Source of the DNA: Bryobacterales bacterium
Lineage (GTDB): Bacteria > Acidobacteriota > Terriglobia > Bryobacterales > Bryobacteraceae
NCBI GenBank assembly: GCA_016713735.1
Contig: JADJOP010000005.1
Span: forward strand, 186,001 to 250,000
Length of the DNA: 64,000 bases
Reading direction: 5' to 3'
Shown here: piece by piece, positions 11,950-20,987 of the stretch
How positions within the stretch are numbered: position 1 is the first letter of the stretch
Layout of the letters: every line of letters starts with the position of its first letter
Position numbers and translations under genes: made by a program
The notes under the pieces: model-generated
Told to the model about the DNA's origin: nothing
Databases searched by the model: none
The model's input: the letters and a program-made list of their open reading frames with translations, nothing else

Positions 11950-11961
11950 GGAATCACACCT

Positions 11962-12408
11962 ATGTTCTTTCGCCGGGAAAAACCACGCGTCCTCAGTTTC
12001 TCTGATCGCATCGACCAGGCCCGCTCCGCCGGCTTCCAGGTCTCCGCCGGTGCGCAGGGCGCCACCCGCGTCAGCCGCGACGGCATCGCCTGCGATGTCC
12101 GCGAAGCCTCCGGCGGCATGCCCGACCTCTCCCTCACCGGAGCCCTCGCCGGCAATGAAATCGCCCCGCTCGTCGAACTCGGCTATCAGAAGATCTGGCA
12201 GACCTCCACCGGCAAGCGCTTCCCCGCCACCGCCGAACACCTCAAGTCCCTCCACGCCTTCACCGAAGACCTCCGCCAAGCCCTCGACCTCACCAGCCTC
12301 TACAACGAAGGCCTCGGCACCGTAAACCAGGTCCACCTCTACGACCGCGTCGTCGACCGCGACGTCAAGCGCGACAAGAAGCCCTGGGAAGTCGCCCTTC
12401 GAGGCTAA
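11962..12408 (+). CDS. Conserved hypothetical protein
   Basis: This is a 148-residue soluble protein without signal or membrane segments, starting MFFRREKPRVLSFSDRIDQA. A hydrophilic N-terminus is followed by a mixed alpha/beta body and a charged C-terminus (DRVVDRDVKRDKKPWEV). I do not recognise a domain. It is likely a single-gene transcription unit, divergent from glpK, with a TATAAT 12 bases upstream and no clear ribosome-binding site, so the leader is short. Codon usage matches neighbouring plus-strand genes, so it does not look recently acquired. Confidence 0.75.
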   Translation: MFFRREKPRVLSFSDRIDQARSAGFQVSAGAQGATRVSRDGIACDVREASGGMPDLSLTGALAGNEIAPLVELGYQKIWQTSTGKRFPATAEHLKSLHAFTEDLRQALDLTSLYNEGLGTVNQVHLYDRVVDRDVKRDKKPWEVALRG

Positions 12409-12528
12409 ACCCGCGCCGCCGCGCTCACACTGTCCGCCGCGAGATCCCTGCGTCTCCACCCTTGCTCTCCACCCCGCCGTTCTCCCACCCCTCGCTTCCA
12501 CCCCCAATAGGCGTACTGTATGTGGCCA

Positions 12529-12534
12529 AGGAGG
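12529..12534 (+). promoter_or_regulatory. Ribosome-binding site AGGAGG that decides a TTG start
   Basis: A perfect AGGAGG lies 6 bases before TTG at 12541 and after the ATG at 12520, which argues for initiation at TTG. Confidence 0.6.
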
Positions 12535-12540
12535 TGGACT

Positions 12541-13932
12541 TTGTTCCCCATTTCTCGCCGCCGCCTCAACCGGCGCATCTTCCTTGCTCGTACCGCCGCC
12601 TTCGCCGGACTGTTCAAACTCACCGAAGGCTCGTCATCCGCGCAATCATCCCGGCCCGTCGCGCTGAATAAAAACTCAGCCCCCAGCCAACTAAAAATCA
12701 CCGACATGCGATCCGTCCTGATCGCATCCAACTACGACTACCCCGTCATCCGCATCGATACCAACCAGGGCGTCTACGGCCTTGGCGAAGTCCGCGACGC
12801 CGGACGCGAAGGCACTGCCCTCGTTCTTAAGCCCCACATCATCGGCAAGAACCCGCTCGCCATCGAGCCCATCCTCGATTCCCTCCGCAACTTCGCCGGC
12901 CAGCAGCGCCTCGGCGGCGGCTACAGCGCCATCGACATGGCCCTCCACGATATCGCCGGCAAAGTCCACGGCGTCCCCGCCTGGCGCCTCATCGGTTCCA
13001 AATACCGCGACCGCATCCGCGTCTATTGCGACACCGACCAAAGCGAAGACCCCGCCGTCTTCGCCACACGCCTCAAAAAGCGCAAAGAGAACGGCTTCAC
13101 CTACTTCAAAATGGACCTCGGCACCCGCCTCGTCGCCAAACGCCCCGGCGCCGTCAACGCCCGCGGCACGGCCACGGTCAAAGGCCTCGAATACCTCTGC
13201 GAATACATCCAGGCCGTCCGCGACGCCATCGGCTTTGAAGCCCCGCTCGCCACCGACCATTTCGGACCTCTCGATCTGAATGACAGCATCCGCTACGCCC
13301 GCGCCTTCGAAAAATACGACCTCGCCTGGGCCGAAGACATGATTCAGATCGGCCATCTCGGACCCGGCGGCGATGCCCCCATGAACTGGCGCGCCTACCG
13401 CGATCTCTGCGACGCCACCGTCACCCCCATCGCCACCGGCGAAAGCCTCTTCGGCCTCGAGGAAGGCTTCAAGGAACTCATCGATAACCGCGCCGTCGAC
13501 ATCATCCACCCCGATCCGCTTACCTCCGGCGCCATCCGCGAAACCAAACGCATCGCCGACTACGCCTCGCTCCACGGCGTCCAAACCGCCATCCACTTTG
13601 CAGGCTCCCCTGTCGGCTGCCTCGCCAGCGTCCACATGATCGCCACCCTCAAGGATTTCCTCGCCATGGAAAACCACGCCGTCGACATCCCCTGGTGGGA
13701 CTCGCTCGTCACCGGCCCCTCCAAGCCCATCGTCAACCGCGGCTTCATCACCGTCCCCGACACCCCCGGCCTCGGCATCGAACTCGACGAGGCCCGCATC
13801 AAGGAGCACATCCGCAAAGGCGGCTACTTCGAACCCACGCCCCAATACGACGACTTCATCCTCGACCGTTTCCGCCGTGGCGGCCCCTACCCCCACATCG
13901 ATGAAAACGGCAAACTGGTGAACTCGCTCTAG
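12541..13932 (+). CDS. Mandelate racemase/muconate lactonizing-type enolase superfamily enzyme, Tat-exported
   Basis: I choose a TTG start at 12541 because AGGAGG ends 6 bases before it; an ATG at 12520 would place the ribosome site inside the gene. The product (about 463 residues) starts MFPISRRRLNRRIFLARTAA, a twin-arginine signal. The capping domain (ITDMRSVLIASNYDYPVIRI) is followed by the barrel. Candidate metal ligands are Asp in ATDHFG, Glu in WAEDMI and Glu in TGESLFG, and a late His lies in IHFAGSP. Family members abstract a proton alpha to a carboxylate, for example in sugar acid dehydration. Export of such an enzyme is unusual but recurs in this window. It probably belongs with the sulfatase downstream, 103 bases away. 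Confidence 0.87.
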   Translation: MFPISRRRLNRRIFLARTAAFAGLFKLTEGSSSAQSSRPVALNKNSAPSQLKITDMRSVLIASNYDYPVIRIDTNQGVYGLGEVRDAGREGTALVLKPHIIGKNPLAIEPILDSLRNFAGQQRLGGGYSAIDMALHDIAGKVHGVPAWRLIGSKYRDRIRVYCDTDQSEDPAVFATRLKKRKENGFTYFKMDLGTRLVAKRPGAVNARGTATVKGLEYLCEYIQAVRDAIGFEAPLATDHFGPLDLNDSIRYARAFEKYDLAWAEDMIQIGHLGPGGDAPMNWRAYRDLCDATVTPIATGESLFGLEEGFKELIDNRAVDIIHPDPLTSGAIRETKRIADYASLHGVQTAIHFAGSPVGCLASVHMIATLKDFLAMENHAVDIPWWDSLVTGPSKPIVNRGFITVPDTPGLGIELDEARIKEHIRKGGYFEPTPQYDDFILDRFRRGGPYPHIDENGKLVNSL

Positions 13933-14035
13933 CGGGCTGCACCACCCCACACCCCAGGGCGTGATGACGATCCTCTGTTTGCTACCAAAGCCACCACGTG
14001 AGATCCTCGGACCACTCCAGGAGGTGATCGTATCC

Positions 14036-15571
14036 ATGAAACGTAGAAGCATGCTGGGCGGCCTCGCCGCCGGAGCCGCGTCCGCTCTTGCCCAGCAGGG
14101 CGCCCTGCAACGTCCCGCCCGCAACGGCAACAAGCCGCGCAACGTCATCTTCATCCTCTCTGACGATCACCGCTACGACGCCATGGGTTTTCTCAAGGGC
14201 CAGGAATGGCTCGAAACCCCGCAAATGGACCGCATGGCCCGCGAAGGCTGCCACTTCCCCAACGCCTTTGTCACCACCGCCCTCTGCAGCCCCAGCCGCG
14301 CCTCCGTCCTCACCGGCAAATACGCCCACAAACACCGCATCATCGACAACAACACCTCCATCCCGCCCGGCACCACGCTCTTCCCCCAATACCTCCAACA
14401 GGCCGGCTACTCCACCGCCTTCATCGGCAAGTTCCACATGGGCGGCGAAACCGACGCCCCGCAACCCGGCTTCGATCACTGGGTCAGCTTCCGCGGCCAA
14501 GGCACCTACTCGCCTTCGCCCAACGGCCTTAACGTCAACGGCAAGAAGGTCCCGCAAAAGGGCTACATCACCGACGAACTCACTGACTACGCCGTCGACT
14601 GGCTCAACTCCCGCAAGAAGGACCAGCCCTACTTCCTCTACCTCTCCCACAAAGCCGTCCACGCCGAATTCGAAGTCGCCGAGCGCCACAAAGGCAAGTA
14701 CGACGGCAAGGAATTCAAGTATCCCGCCACCATGGCCGCCACCGGCGACATGGCCCGAGGCCGCCCCATGTGGGTCCAGAACCAGCGCAACTCCTGGCAC
14801 GGCGTCGAATACCCCTATCACTCCAACCTCGACATCGCCCACTTCTACAAGCAATACGCCGAAGCCCTCTGCTCCGTCGACGACTCCATCGGCCGCGTCT
14901 TCGACACCCTCAAGCAACGCGGCGAACTCGACTCTACCCTCGTCATTTACATGGGCGACAACGGCTTCGCCTTCGGCGAACACGGCCTCATCGACAAACG
15001 CACCGCCTACGAAGAGTCGATGCGCGTCCCCCTCCTCGCCCGCTGCCCTGAGCTCTTCTCCGGCGGACGCACCGCCCGCGAAGTCGTCGCCGGACTCGAC
15101 ATCATGCCCACCGTCTTCGACGCGATGGGCCTCACTGCTCCCTCCGGCGGCGACGGCCAAAGCTGGCTCCCCGTCGCTTCCGGCAACGCTCCCGCCAACT
15201 GGCGCAAGGAACTCCTCTACGAATACTACTGGGAACGCAACTTCCCCCAAACGCCCACCATCCACGCCCTCCGAGGCGACCGCTACAAGTTCATCCGCTA
15301 CCACGGCATCTGGGATACCGACGAGCTCTACGACCTCCAGCAAGACCCGCTCGAATCCAACAACCTCATCTTCAGCGAGGCCCACCAGCCCACCATCAAC
15401 CAGATGCGCAAACGCCTCTTCGAAGTCCTTGAGGAAACCGGAGGAATGCAGATGCCCCTCTGGCCCGATCGCGGCAACGCGCAAAACCTCCGCAGCCCCA
15501 AGGCCTCCCGCTCAGCCGACTTCCCCGACGGCCTCAAGCGCCCCCCGCGCCGCCCCGCCGTTCATCGCTGA
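14036..15571 (+). CDS. Sulfatase, Cys-type, Tat-exported
   Basis: The start is the ATG at 14036 (MKRRSMLGGLAAGAASALA), preceded by AGGAGGTGATCG; an upstream in-frame ATG at 13961 gives a non-signal extension. The product is about 511 residues. It is a type I sulfatase of the alkaline phosphatase superfamily. The N-terminal metal site is FILSDDHRYD, and the formylglycine motif CSPSRASVLTGKY has the Cys that the maturase oxidises. A second metal site is YMGDNGFAFGEHG. It hydrolyses sulfate esters, likely of sulfated polysaccharides, in the periplasm. It faces a second sulfatase gene tail to tail with 48 bases between them. Confidence 0.93.
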   Translation: MKRRSMLGGLAAGAASALAQQGALQRPARNGNKPRNVIFILSDDHRYDAMGFLKGQEWLETPQMDRMAREGCHFPNAFVTTALCSPSRASVLTGKYAHKHRIIDNNTSIPPGTTLFPQYLQQAGYSTAFIGKFHMGGETDAPQPGFDHWVSFRGQGTYSPSPNGLNVNGKKVPQKGYITDELTDYAVDWLNSRKKDQPYFLYLSHKAVHAEFEVAERHKGKYDGKEFKYPATMAATGDMARGRPMWVQNQRNSWHGVEYPYHSNLDIAHFYKQYAEALCSVDDSIGRVFDTLKQRGELDSTLVIYMGDNGFAFGEHGLIDKRTAYEESMRVPLLARCPELFSGGRTAREVVAGLDIMPTVFDAMGLTAPSGGDGQSWLPVASGNAPANWRKELLYEYYWERNFPQTPTIHALRGDRYKFIRYHGIWDTDELYDLQQDPLESNNLIFSEAHQPTINQMRKRLFEVLEETGGMQMPLWPDRGNAQNLRSPKASRSADFPDGLKRPPRRPAVHR

Positions 15572-15619
15572 GAGGCGGCTGCAGTCGCGGGCGCGCCACC
15601 GCGGCCGCCCACCGCGCGC

Positions 15620-16909
15620 CTACGCCTTCATCCGCGCCAGCACGGACTCAAACCGCCCCCGCACCGCCCGCATCTCCGGCGTCAGCTCCGCGATCGGCGT
15701 CTTCTCTTCTACATCGCGCTGCAGATCGAAGAACCGCCCGTCGCCATACAGCTTCCACCTCTTGTCCATCACCCATCGCGCCGCGGTTCGCCCGCCCCAG
15801 CGCGGATCGTAGTGGCAGAAAATCCACTCCCGCGGGTTCCCCTTCTTGCCCTCGATCTGCGCCAGAAAGCTCCGCCCATCGCGCGGATGATCTTCCGGCA
15901 TCCTTGCGCCCGTGGCCTCGGCCATCGTCGGCATCACATCGGTGAAATCGATCAGGTCCTCATTCACCTTCCCCTCGGCCCCGCGCCCGCGCCACGCCGT
16001 GATCAGCGGCACATGCGTCCCGTTCATCAGCGTCCCGCCCTTGCCGCCCTTGTACGGTCCGTTCACCGTCGGCGTCGTAATCGACGGATGCGTCCCGTTG
16101 TCGCCCGTGAACAGAATCAGCGTGTCCCGCCCAAGCCCCAGCTTGTCCACCTGCGCAATCACCTGCCCGGCCTTCTCATCCATGTACGCCGTGAAATCGG
16201 CAAACCACTTCGGATCGCTCCGCCGCTTGTCCTCTTCGCGAAAGCCCTTGCTCCGCGGCGTCGCCAAAAACGGATCATGCGTCAACGCCATCGGGTAATA
16301 CAGGAAGAACGGCCGCGCCCGGTTCGTCTCCATGAACTGCGCCGCAAACTCCGCGAACACATCCGGCCCAAACTGCCCCTTCTTCTCCGGCAGCGCCTTG
16401 CCGTTGGCCACTAGCACCGGATCCCAATACCGCTCCCCCCGCGTCTTCACCTGCCACAGGCAATGCTCATCGAACCCCGCCTCGTCCGGCAACTGCCCCA
16501 CGCCGCGCTGCTTGGTCCCCGGCACGCTGCCAGCCAGTTGCCACTTACCCACCGCGCACGTCCGGTAGCCCGCCTTCTGCATCATGTGCGCAAACGTGAA
16601 CTCACCCGGCTTCAGCGCCCCAAACTCCGTGTAGTTGCGATGGTTGTACTTCCCCGTCATCAACTGCACCCGCGTCGGCGTGCACAGCGGCGTCGCATGC
16701 GCGTTCGTGTATCGCACCCCCCGCCGCGCCAGCGCATCCAGGTTCGGCGTCTTGTACGTTGTCGCCCCGTTGCAGCCCAAACACTCATAGCCGAAATCAT
16801 CGGCCATGATCAAAACCACATTGGGCTTGCGGGCGGGCTGGGCCGTCGCCAGCCCAGCCCCCGCGAATCCCGCGCCCACCCCGCCGGCCAAAAACTCCCG
16901 CCGCCTCAC
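15620..16909 (-). CDS. Sulfatase, Cys-type, Tat-exported
   Basis: I use a GTG start at 16909 that overlaps the upstream isomerase stop as GTGA, with AAGGA about 10 bases before it; an ATG at 16939 would overlap by 34 bases. The product (about 429 residues) begins with RRREFLAGGVGAG, a twin-arginine signal. The metal-site strand is VVLIMADDFGYE, and the formylglycine motif is CTPTRVQLMTGKY with Cys in the modified position. The other metal ligands lie in ILFTGDNGTH. It is a different subgroup from the sulfatase at 14 kb, as judged by its shorter length and motif context. It probably acts on sulfated glycans in the periplasm. It is coupled to the isomerase gene. Confidence 0.92.
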   Translation of the reverse strand: MRRREFLAGGVGAGFAGAGLATAQPARKPNVVLIMADDFGYECLGCNGATTYKTPNLDALARRGVRYTNAHATPLCTPTRVQLMTGKYNHRNYTEFGALKPGEFTFAHMMQKAGYRTCAVGKWQLAGSVPGTKQRGVGQLPDEAGFDEHCLWQVKTRGERYWDPVLVANGKALPEKKGQFGPDVFAEFAAQFMETNRARPFFLYYPMALTHDPFLATPRSKGFREEDKRRSDPKWFADFTAYMDEKAGQVIAQVDKLGLGRDTLILFTGDNGTHPSITTPTVNGPYKGGKGGTLMNGTHVPLITAWRGRGAEGKVNEDLIDFTDVMPTMAEATGARMPEDHPRDGRSFLAQIEGKKGNPREWIFCHYDPRWGGRTAARWVMDKRWKLYGDGRFFDLQRDVEEKTPIAELTPEMRAVRGRFESVLARMKA

Positions 16910-17874
16910 GCCAGCGCTTCCTTGCAGTACTGCACGCACTTCTTCACCTCGGCGATCACACTCGACCCCTCCGGCGTCTCATACTCATACTCAATGCTGC
17001 CCGGGAACTTGTAGCCCTTCTTCTTCATCACCTGCAGCAGCTCCTTCAACGGAGTCCCGCCCTGCCCCCAAGGCGCGTTCGCCCCGCCCCGCCCGCCTTC
17101 CGGCGCTTTGCGGTCCTTCAGGTGCAGACTCTTGATCCGCGCCTGATACTTCTCCACGATGGGCACCGGCGACTCGCCCGTCACCCCAAAGTAGTGCCCC
17201 ACATCCAAATTCAACGCCGTGTACGCCGACGCCCCCAGCACCTTATCGAACATCGTCGATCCGCCCTGCCCGTGCGTGTGAAACGCAATCGCCAGCTTCC
17301 GCTTCGCCGCATATGCCGCCACGCGCGCCAGCAACGCATCGTTCTCCGGCAACTCCATCGTGATGTGGTCCGCCCCCAGCGTCTCGGCTACATTCCAGAT
17401 GTACTCATACTCCCCATCCGGCATCTCGAGCGTCGGCGGCAGCTTGAAGCAGTAGATCTTCACCCCCGCGTCTTCATACATCTTCCGGAACGCCTTGTAC
17501 TTCGCCATCGGCGCCTTCAACCGCCACGCCGACACCGCCTCGGCTGCCTTCTTCCGCTCCGCGATCTGCTCCGGCGTCGGACCCATCTTCTTCCCGCCGC
17601 CGCCCTTCTTCATCCCGCCCACCATCGGCCGCATCACCGGCAACGGCGCCCCCGCATAGCTCTCGGCCACCGTGCTCATCAGCTCAATCTGGCTGATGCC
17701 GCAATCGGTGATGTGTTTCAGCGTCTCCTCCGCGCTCCCCGGCAACGCCCGGAAGCTGTACGTGATCACCCCGATCCGCACGCCGCCAAACGTCGAATTC
17801 GGCTTCGCCATCAACGGCCCCGCCGCCATCGCCGCCGCCGTCATCCGCCCTAAATCGCGTCTCGTCAAACTCAT
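16906..17874 (-). CDS. Sugar phosphate isomerase/epimerase, Tat-exported
   Basis: This 322-residue protein starts MSLTRRDLGRMTAAAMAAGP, a clear twin-arginine signal. The rest is a xylose-isomerase-like TIM barrel (RIGVITYSFRALPGS, the MELPEND strand, AIAFHTHGQG, ALNLDVGHY and the late SIEYEYE Glu). A basic Gly-rich insert near residues 85-100 (GGMKKGGGGKKMG) is unusual and probably a surface loop. Such exported isomerases are frequent in Acidobacteria and Planctomycetes but their substrates are mostly unknown. It is the first gene of a two-gene unit with the sulfatase, pointing to sugar released from sulfated glycans. Confidence 0.87.
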   Translation of the reverse strand: MSLTRRDLGRMTAAAMAAGPLMAKPNSTFGGVRIGVITYSFRALPGSAEETLKHITDCGISQIELMSTVAESYAGAPLPVMRPMVGGMKKGGGGKKMGPTPEQIAERKKAAEAVSAWRLKAPMAKYKAFRKMYEDAGVKIYCFKLPPTLEMPDGEYEYIWNVAETLGADHITMELPENDALLARVAAYAAKRKLAIAFHTHGQGGSTMFDKVLGASAYTALNLDVGHYFGVTGESPVPIVEKYQARIKSLHLKDRKAPEGGRGGANAPWGQGGTPLKELLQVMKKKGYKFPGSIEYEYETPEGSSVIAEVKKCVQYCKEALA

Positions 17875-17926
17875 CTCGATCTCCTATCCTCGGGCCTCCG
17901 GCCGTCGGCCCGCTGCTGCCGTACAT

Positions 17927-17932
17927 CATAAT
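17927..17932 (+). promoter_or_regulatory. Candidate -10 element (CATAAT) of the copper-protein gene
   Basis: CATAAT is followed by GGAAT and lies 12 bases before the ATG at 17945. The arrangement matches that before 11962. No convincing -35 hexamer is seen. Confidence 0.35.
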
Positions 17933-17944
17933 GGAATTGGAGCC

Positions 17945-18277
17945 ATGAAACCCGCACTCCTTGCACTCGCCGCCTTCCTCCTCGCCGCCTGCGCCTACCA
18001 GAAACCCGTCACCTACTCCCAATTCGCTCTCACTGGCGAAATCACCCGCCTCGACCCCTCCAAGAACATCGCCGAAATCAAACACGACGACATCAAAAAC
18101 GACGCCGGCAAACTCTGGATGGCCGCCATGACCATGGAGTTCCCCGTCAAGGACCCCGCCGAGTTCGCCCGCCTCCACACCGGCCAGCGCATCAAAGCCA
18201 CCGTCCACCAGAACGACGCCGACCTCTCCTACTGGATCGCCGGCATCACCGAACTCCCGCCCCCCGCCAAACCCTAG
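17945..18277 (+). CDS. CusF-like copper-binding lipoprotein
   Basis: This 110-residue protein has a lipoprotein signal (MKPALLALAAFLLAACAYQK, lipobox LAAC), so it should be anchored in the periplasm. The body is a small OB-like beta domain resembling CusF: LTGEITRLDPSKNIAEIKHDD, then the Met-rich WMAAMTMEFPVKD that supplies Cu(I)-binding Met residues, and a closing GQRIKATV strand. It is probably a periplasmic copper chaperone or buffer. No efflux pump lies beside it. CATAAT ends 12 bases before the ATG, with TTGGAG between them as ribosome site. Confidence 0.85.
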   Translation: MKPALLALAAFLLAACAYQKPVTYSQFALTGEITRLDPSKNIAEIKHDDIKNDAGKLWMAAMTMEFPVKDPAEFARLHTGQRIKATVHQNDADLSYWIAGITELPPPAKP

Positions 18278-18408
18278 CCCTCAGTTCCGCCGCCGATCGC
18301 CCGGAGAGCCGAACACCCGGTACGATGCCCTGATTCGTGCCGGTTTGTCCATCCTGTGCCACTTCCCGCGAGTATTCGGCATCTCGCACCAATTGGTAAG
18401 ATATTGGC

Positions 18409-18657
18409 GTGGCATCAGACCAAGTCCTTCGACGGGTTCTGAGCGGGACAGCCGACGCCGCGATTCGTTTCGACGACTTGTGTCATCTACTTGAGAGCTT
18501 GGGTTTTGACAAGCGTGTACGCGGCAGCCATCACATGTTTCGCAAGAACGGTGTTGCCGCCAAAATCAACCTCCAACGAGCCGGCGCGCACGCCAAGCCT
18601 TATCAGGTGAAACAAGTCAGGGCAGTGATTCTCGAAGCAAAATTAGGTGGCGAATGA
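18409..18657 (+). CDS. hicA: HicA-family mRNA interferase toxin
   Basis: This 82-residue protein starts at GTG 18409. HicA toxins are small dsRBD-fold RNases that cleave mRNA; the catalytic His sits in the GSHH motif, present here as RGSHHMFRKNGV. The upstream helix (FDDLCHLLESLGFDKRV) and the C-terminal helix (AKPYQVKQVRAVILEA) also fit. It overlaps the HicB gene by 4 bases (ATGA), the usual toxin-first order. G and C are nearly balanced here and the third-position C bias of neighbouring plus-strand genes is missing, which suggests recent acquisition. Confidence 0.9.
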   Translation: MASDQVLRRVLSGTADAAIRFDDLCHLLESLGFDKRVRGSHHMFRKNGVAAKINLQRAGAHAKPYQVKQVRAVILEAKLGGE

Positions 18658-18866
18658 CCAAGTATGAAGTGATCATCTACTGGAGTAAGGAAGACGACGC
18701 CTACATTGCGGAGGTCCCTCAACTTGCCGGGTGCGCGGCTCACGGCGACTCACAGGAGGAAGCCTTGCGCAACGCCCAAGAGGCCATGAGCTTGTGGATT
18801 GAGACCGCCAAGGAATTTGGTGATCCGATCCCGGAGCCCATCGGCCGGCGTCTGGTTTTTGCCTAG
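18654..18866 (+). CDS. hicB: HicB-family antitoxin
   Basis: This is a 70-residue HicB of the short type, with the N-terminal degraded-RNase-H-like domain: MTKYEVIIYWSKEDDAYIAE, VPQLAGCAAHGDSQEEAL and a helix NAQEAMSLWIETAKEFG. No C-terminal DNA-binding (HTH or RHH) domain is present, so autoregulation must rely on HicA/HicB in another way or be absent. It is translationally coupled to hicA. It neutralises the toxin by direct binding, as known for the family. Composition is as in hicA. Confidence 0.9.
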   Translation: MTKYEVIIYWSKEDDAYIAEVPQLAGCAAHGDSQEEALRNAQEAMSLWIETAKEFGDPIPEPIGRRLVFA

Positions 18867-19397
18867 GCGGGCGACGATCCTGGACGACGCGATCGGCGCG
18901 TTTACTGCTAAGGCACGCTGGTATTGCGCATTTGTGGAGGACACCTGCGCTGCCAACTCGTGGATCTTCGCCCAAGCGTGCTTGAATGAGGTGCTTGGCC
19001 TTTACCACCTGGAGTAAGCTGCTTCCAGGAGACATCCGTTACCCCACGGCGGCCCGATGACTCGCGCAAGACGCCACCGCGTCACGAAGATCCGTACCCC
19101 CCCTCCCCACTCCCACTCCCGGACACCCGCTGCAGGCAGTCCTCACAATCCAGCATCAGCCGCCAGCCCGGTCTCGCGCAGCCCCGTTCCCCCCCCGCGC
19201 CGCCACCGCCCCCCTGCGCCATATCCCCCTAATCCCTTGTCTCCCAACAACATCCCAAAGTTACACCCACGTAAACGTGGTTCCCATCTCAACTAGTTGA
19301 AAAATAGTGCTTGACGAGCACTTCGCCCAGGTGCAAACTCAGGCTAGGAAGAGCGCTTATTCGGTTATTAACGCATCGAATACTTCGCATCAACGCC
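18867..19397. other. Intergenic stretch between hicB and the VOR cluster
   Basis: No convincing gene is seen in these 531 bases. The first about 170 bases keep the balanced composition of the HicAB islet, while from about 19080 the C-rich background returns. The last 130 bases hold several palindromes and possible promoter elements. A 72-codon open frame at 18799-19017 overlaps hicB and has no family features. Confidence 0.6.
19267..19321. promoter_or_regulatory. Three neighbouring palindromes upstream of the VOR cluster
   Basis: Within 55 bases there are a CCACGT-AA-ACGTGG inverted repeat (19267-19280), a perfect 12-base palindrome TCAACTAGTTGA (19289-19300) and GTGCT-N5-AGCAC (19307-19321). 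The last spans a TTGACG that could be a -35 element. The start codon is at 19398. This looks like an operator/promoter region for the CoA transferase-VOR genes; the regulator is not encoded nearby. Confidence 0.5.
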
Positions 19398-20715
19398 ATG
19401 AGCTGGCTCAACGAATACCAATCCAAACTCACCACCGCCGACCGCGCCATGGAGGCCGTCTGCTCCGGCGACACCGTCTACATCCACCCCGGCAGCGGCA
19501 CCTCCAACGCCCTCGTCGAGGCCCTCGTCCGCCAGGCCCCCGCCTCCGCAACGTCGAAATCGTGCACATGCTCACCCTGGGCAACGCCGATTACACGCGC
19601 CCCGAGTTTGAAGGCATCTTCCGCGCCAACGCCCTCTTCATCGGCGCCAACGTCCGCGGCGCCGTCAACGAAGGCCGCGCCGACTACACGCCCATCTTCC
19701 TCCACGAAATCGAAGGCCTCTTCTCCAGCGGTGCCAAGGAACTCGATGTCGTCCTCCTCCAGGTCTCCCCGCCCGACCGCTTCGGCAACATGAGCCTCGG
19801 CGTCAGCGTCGATTGCACCCTCACCGCCGCCAAGCACGGCAAGTTCGTCATCGCACAGGTCAACCCGCGCATGCCCCGCGCCATGGGTGACAGCTTCCTT
19901 CATGTGCAAGACGTCCACGCCATCGTCGAAGCCGAACACGAACTCCCTGAACTCACCGTCGAAAAGGCCGACCCCGTCCAACTCCGCATCGCCGCCCACG
20001 TCGCCTCCCTCATTCCCAATGGCGCCACGCTCCAGATGGGCATCGGCGCCATCCCCGACGCCGTCCTCGCCTGCCTCGCCCACCACCGCAACCTCGGCCT
20101 CCACACCGAGATGTTCTCCGACGGCATCATCCCCTTGATCGAAAGCGGCGTCATGAACGGCGCCCGCAAGAGCCTCCACCCGGCAAACTCATCGCCGGCT
20201 TCATGCTCGGCACACGCAAGCTATTTGACTTCATCGACAACAATTCGCTCTTCGAATTCCACCCCATCAAATACACCAACGATCCGTTCATCATTGCCCG
20301 CAACGACCGCATGGTCGCCATCAACTCCGCCCTCCAAATCGACCTCACCGGCCAGGTCTGCTCCGACTCCATCGGCACTCATCCTTACTCCGGCTTCGGC
20401 GGCCAAGTCGACTTCATCCGAGGCGCGGCCCACTCCCGAGGCGGCCTCCCCATCATCGCCCTCCCCTCCACCGCCAAGAACGGAACCATCTCCCGCATCG
20501 CCCCCGTGCTCGACCCCGGCGCCGGCGTCGTCACCTCCCGCGCCGACGTCCACTACGTCATCACCGAACACGGCATCGCCAACCTCCACGGCAAAACCCT
20601 TCGCCAGCGCGCCGAAGCCCTCATCCAGATCGCCGAACCCAAGTTCCGCGACCAGTTGTACGACTTCGCCGTCCGCGCCCGTTACCTCGATCCCAAACCC
20701 GTCCTGATGAAGTGA
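19398..20715 (+). CDS. Acetyl-CoA hydrolase/transferase family protein (two apparent frameshifts)
   Basis: Joined across frames this is a full-length (about 440 residues) CoA transferase of the 4-hydroxybutyrate/butyryl-CoA type. The pieces read MSWLNEYQSKLTTADRAMEA, then VEIVHMLTLGNADYTRP and GATLQMGIGAIPDAVL, then SGFGGQVDFIRGA and YVITEHGIANLHGKTLRQRA. The breaks are near 19547 (one C short in a C run) and near 20182 (one C short after CAC). All conserved motifs survive, so I read the breaks as sequence indels. The enzyme moves CoA between acetate and other acyl groups, and here likely handles the acyl-CoA made by the VOR enzyme. No strong ribosome site is seen before the ATG at 19398. Confidence 0.82.
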
Positions 20716-20724
20716 GGAACAACG

Positions 20725-20973
20725 ATGTTCATTGAGAATGCCAACGGCGACCGCGGCTACGTCGAGATCAACCCCGAAGAGTGCAAAGGCTGCGGCCTCT
20801 GCGTCGCCTCCTGCGTCCCCAAGGTCCTCCACATGGCCGATCGCCTCAACCACCTCGGCTACCATCCCGCTCAATACCTCGGCCACGGCTGCAACGGCTG
20901 CGGACTCTGCTTCTACACCTGCCCCGAACCCGGCGCCCTCCGCGTCTTCAAGCGCGAAGCCGCCGCCGCGTGA
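20725..20973 (+). CDS. 4Fe-4S ferredoxin subunit of a 2-oxoacid:ferredoxin oxidoreductase
   Basis: This 82-residue protein has two CxxCxxCxxxC clusters: CKGCGLCVASC near residue 20 and CNGCGLCFYTC near residue 57, each followed by a Pro or Val-Pro. It should hold two 4Fe-4S clusters and act as the delta subunit that takes electrons from the catalytic subunits. It lies 9 bases after the CoA transferase and 14 bases before the VorB-like gene, so it is in the same operon. It is intact although its neighbours carry frameshifts. Confidence 0.9.
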   Translation: MFIENANGDRGYVEINPEECKGCGLCVASCVPKVLHMADRLNHLGYHPAQYLGHGCNGCGLCFYTCPEPGALRVFKREAAAA

Positions 20974-20987
20974 GAAAGGAACACGCC

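Noticed and set aside
12691..14154. Minus-strand open frame of 487 codons over the MR/MLE gene
   Set aside because: It is a low-complexity Gly/Asp/Val-rich translation opposite a gene with clear enolase-superfamily motifs.
15572..15619. GC-rich hairpin between the two sulfatase genes
   Set aside because: GGCGCG...CGCGCC can pair but the loop is long and the sequence is so GC-rich that such pairing is expected by chance.
18799..19017. 72-codon open frame after hicB
   Set aside because: It overlaps hicB, has no ribosome site and no family resemblance.
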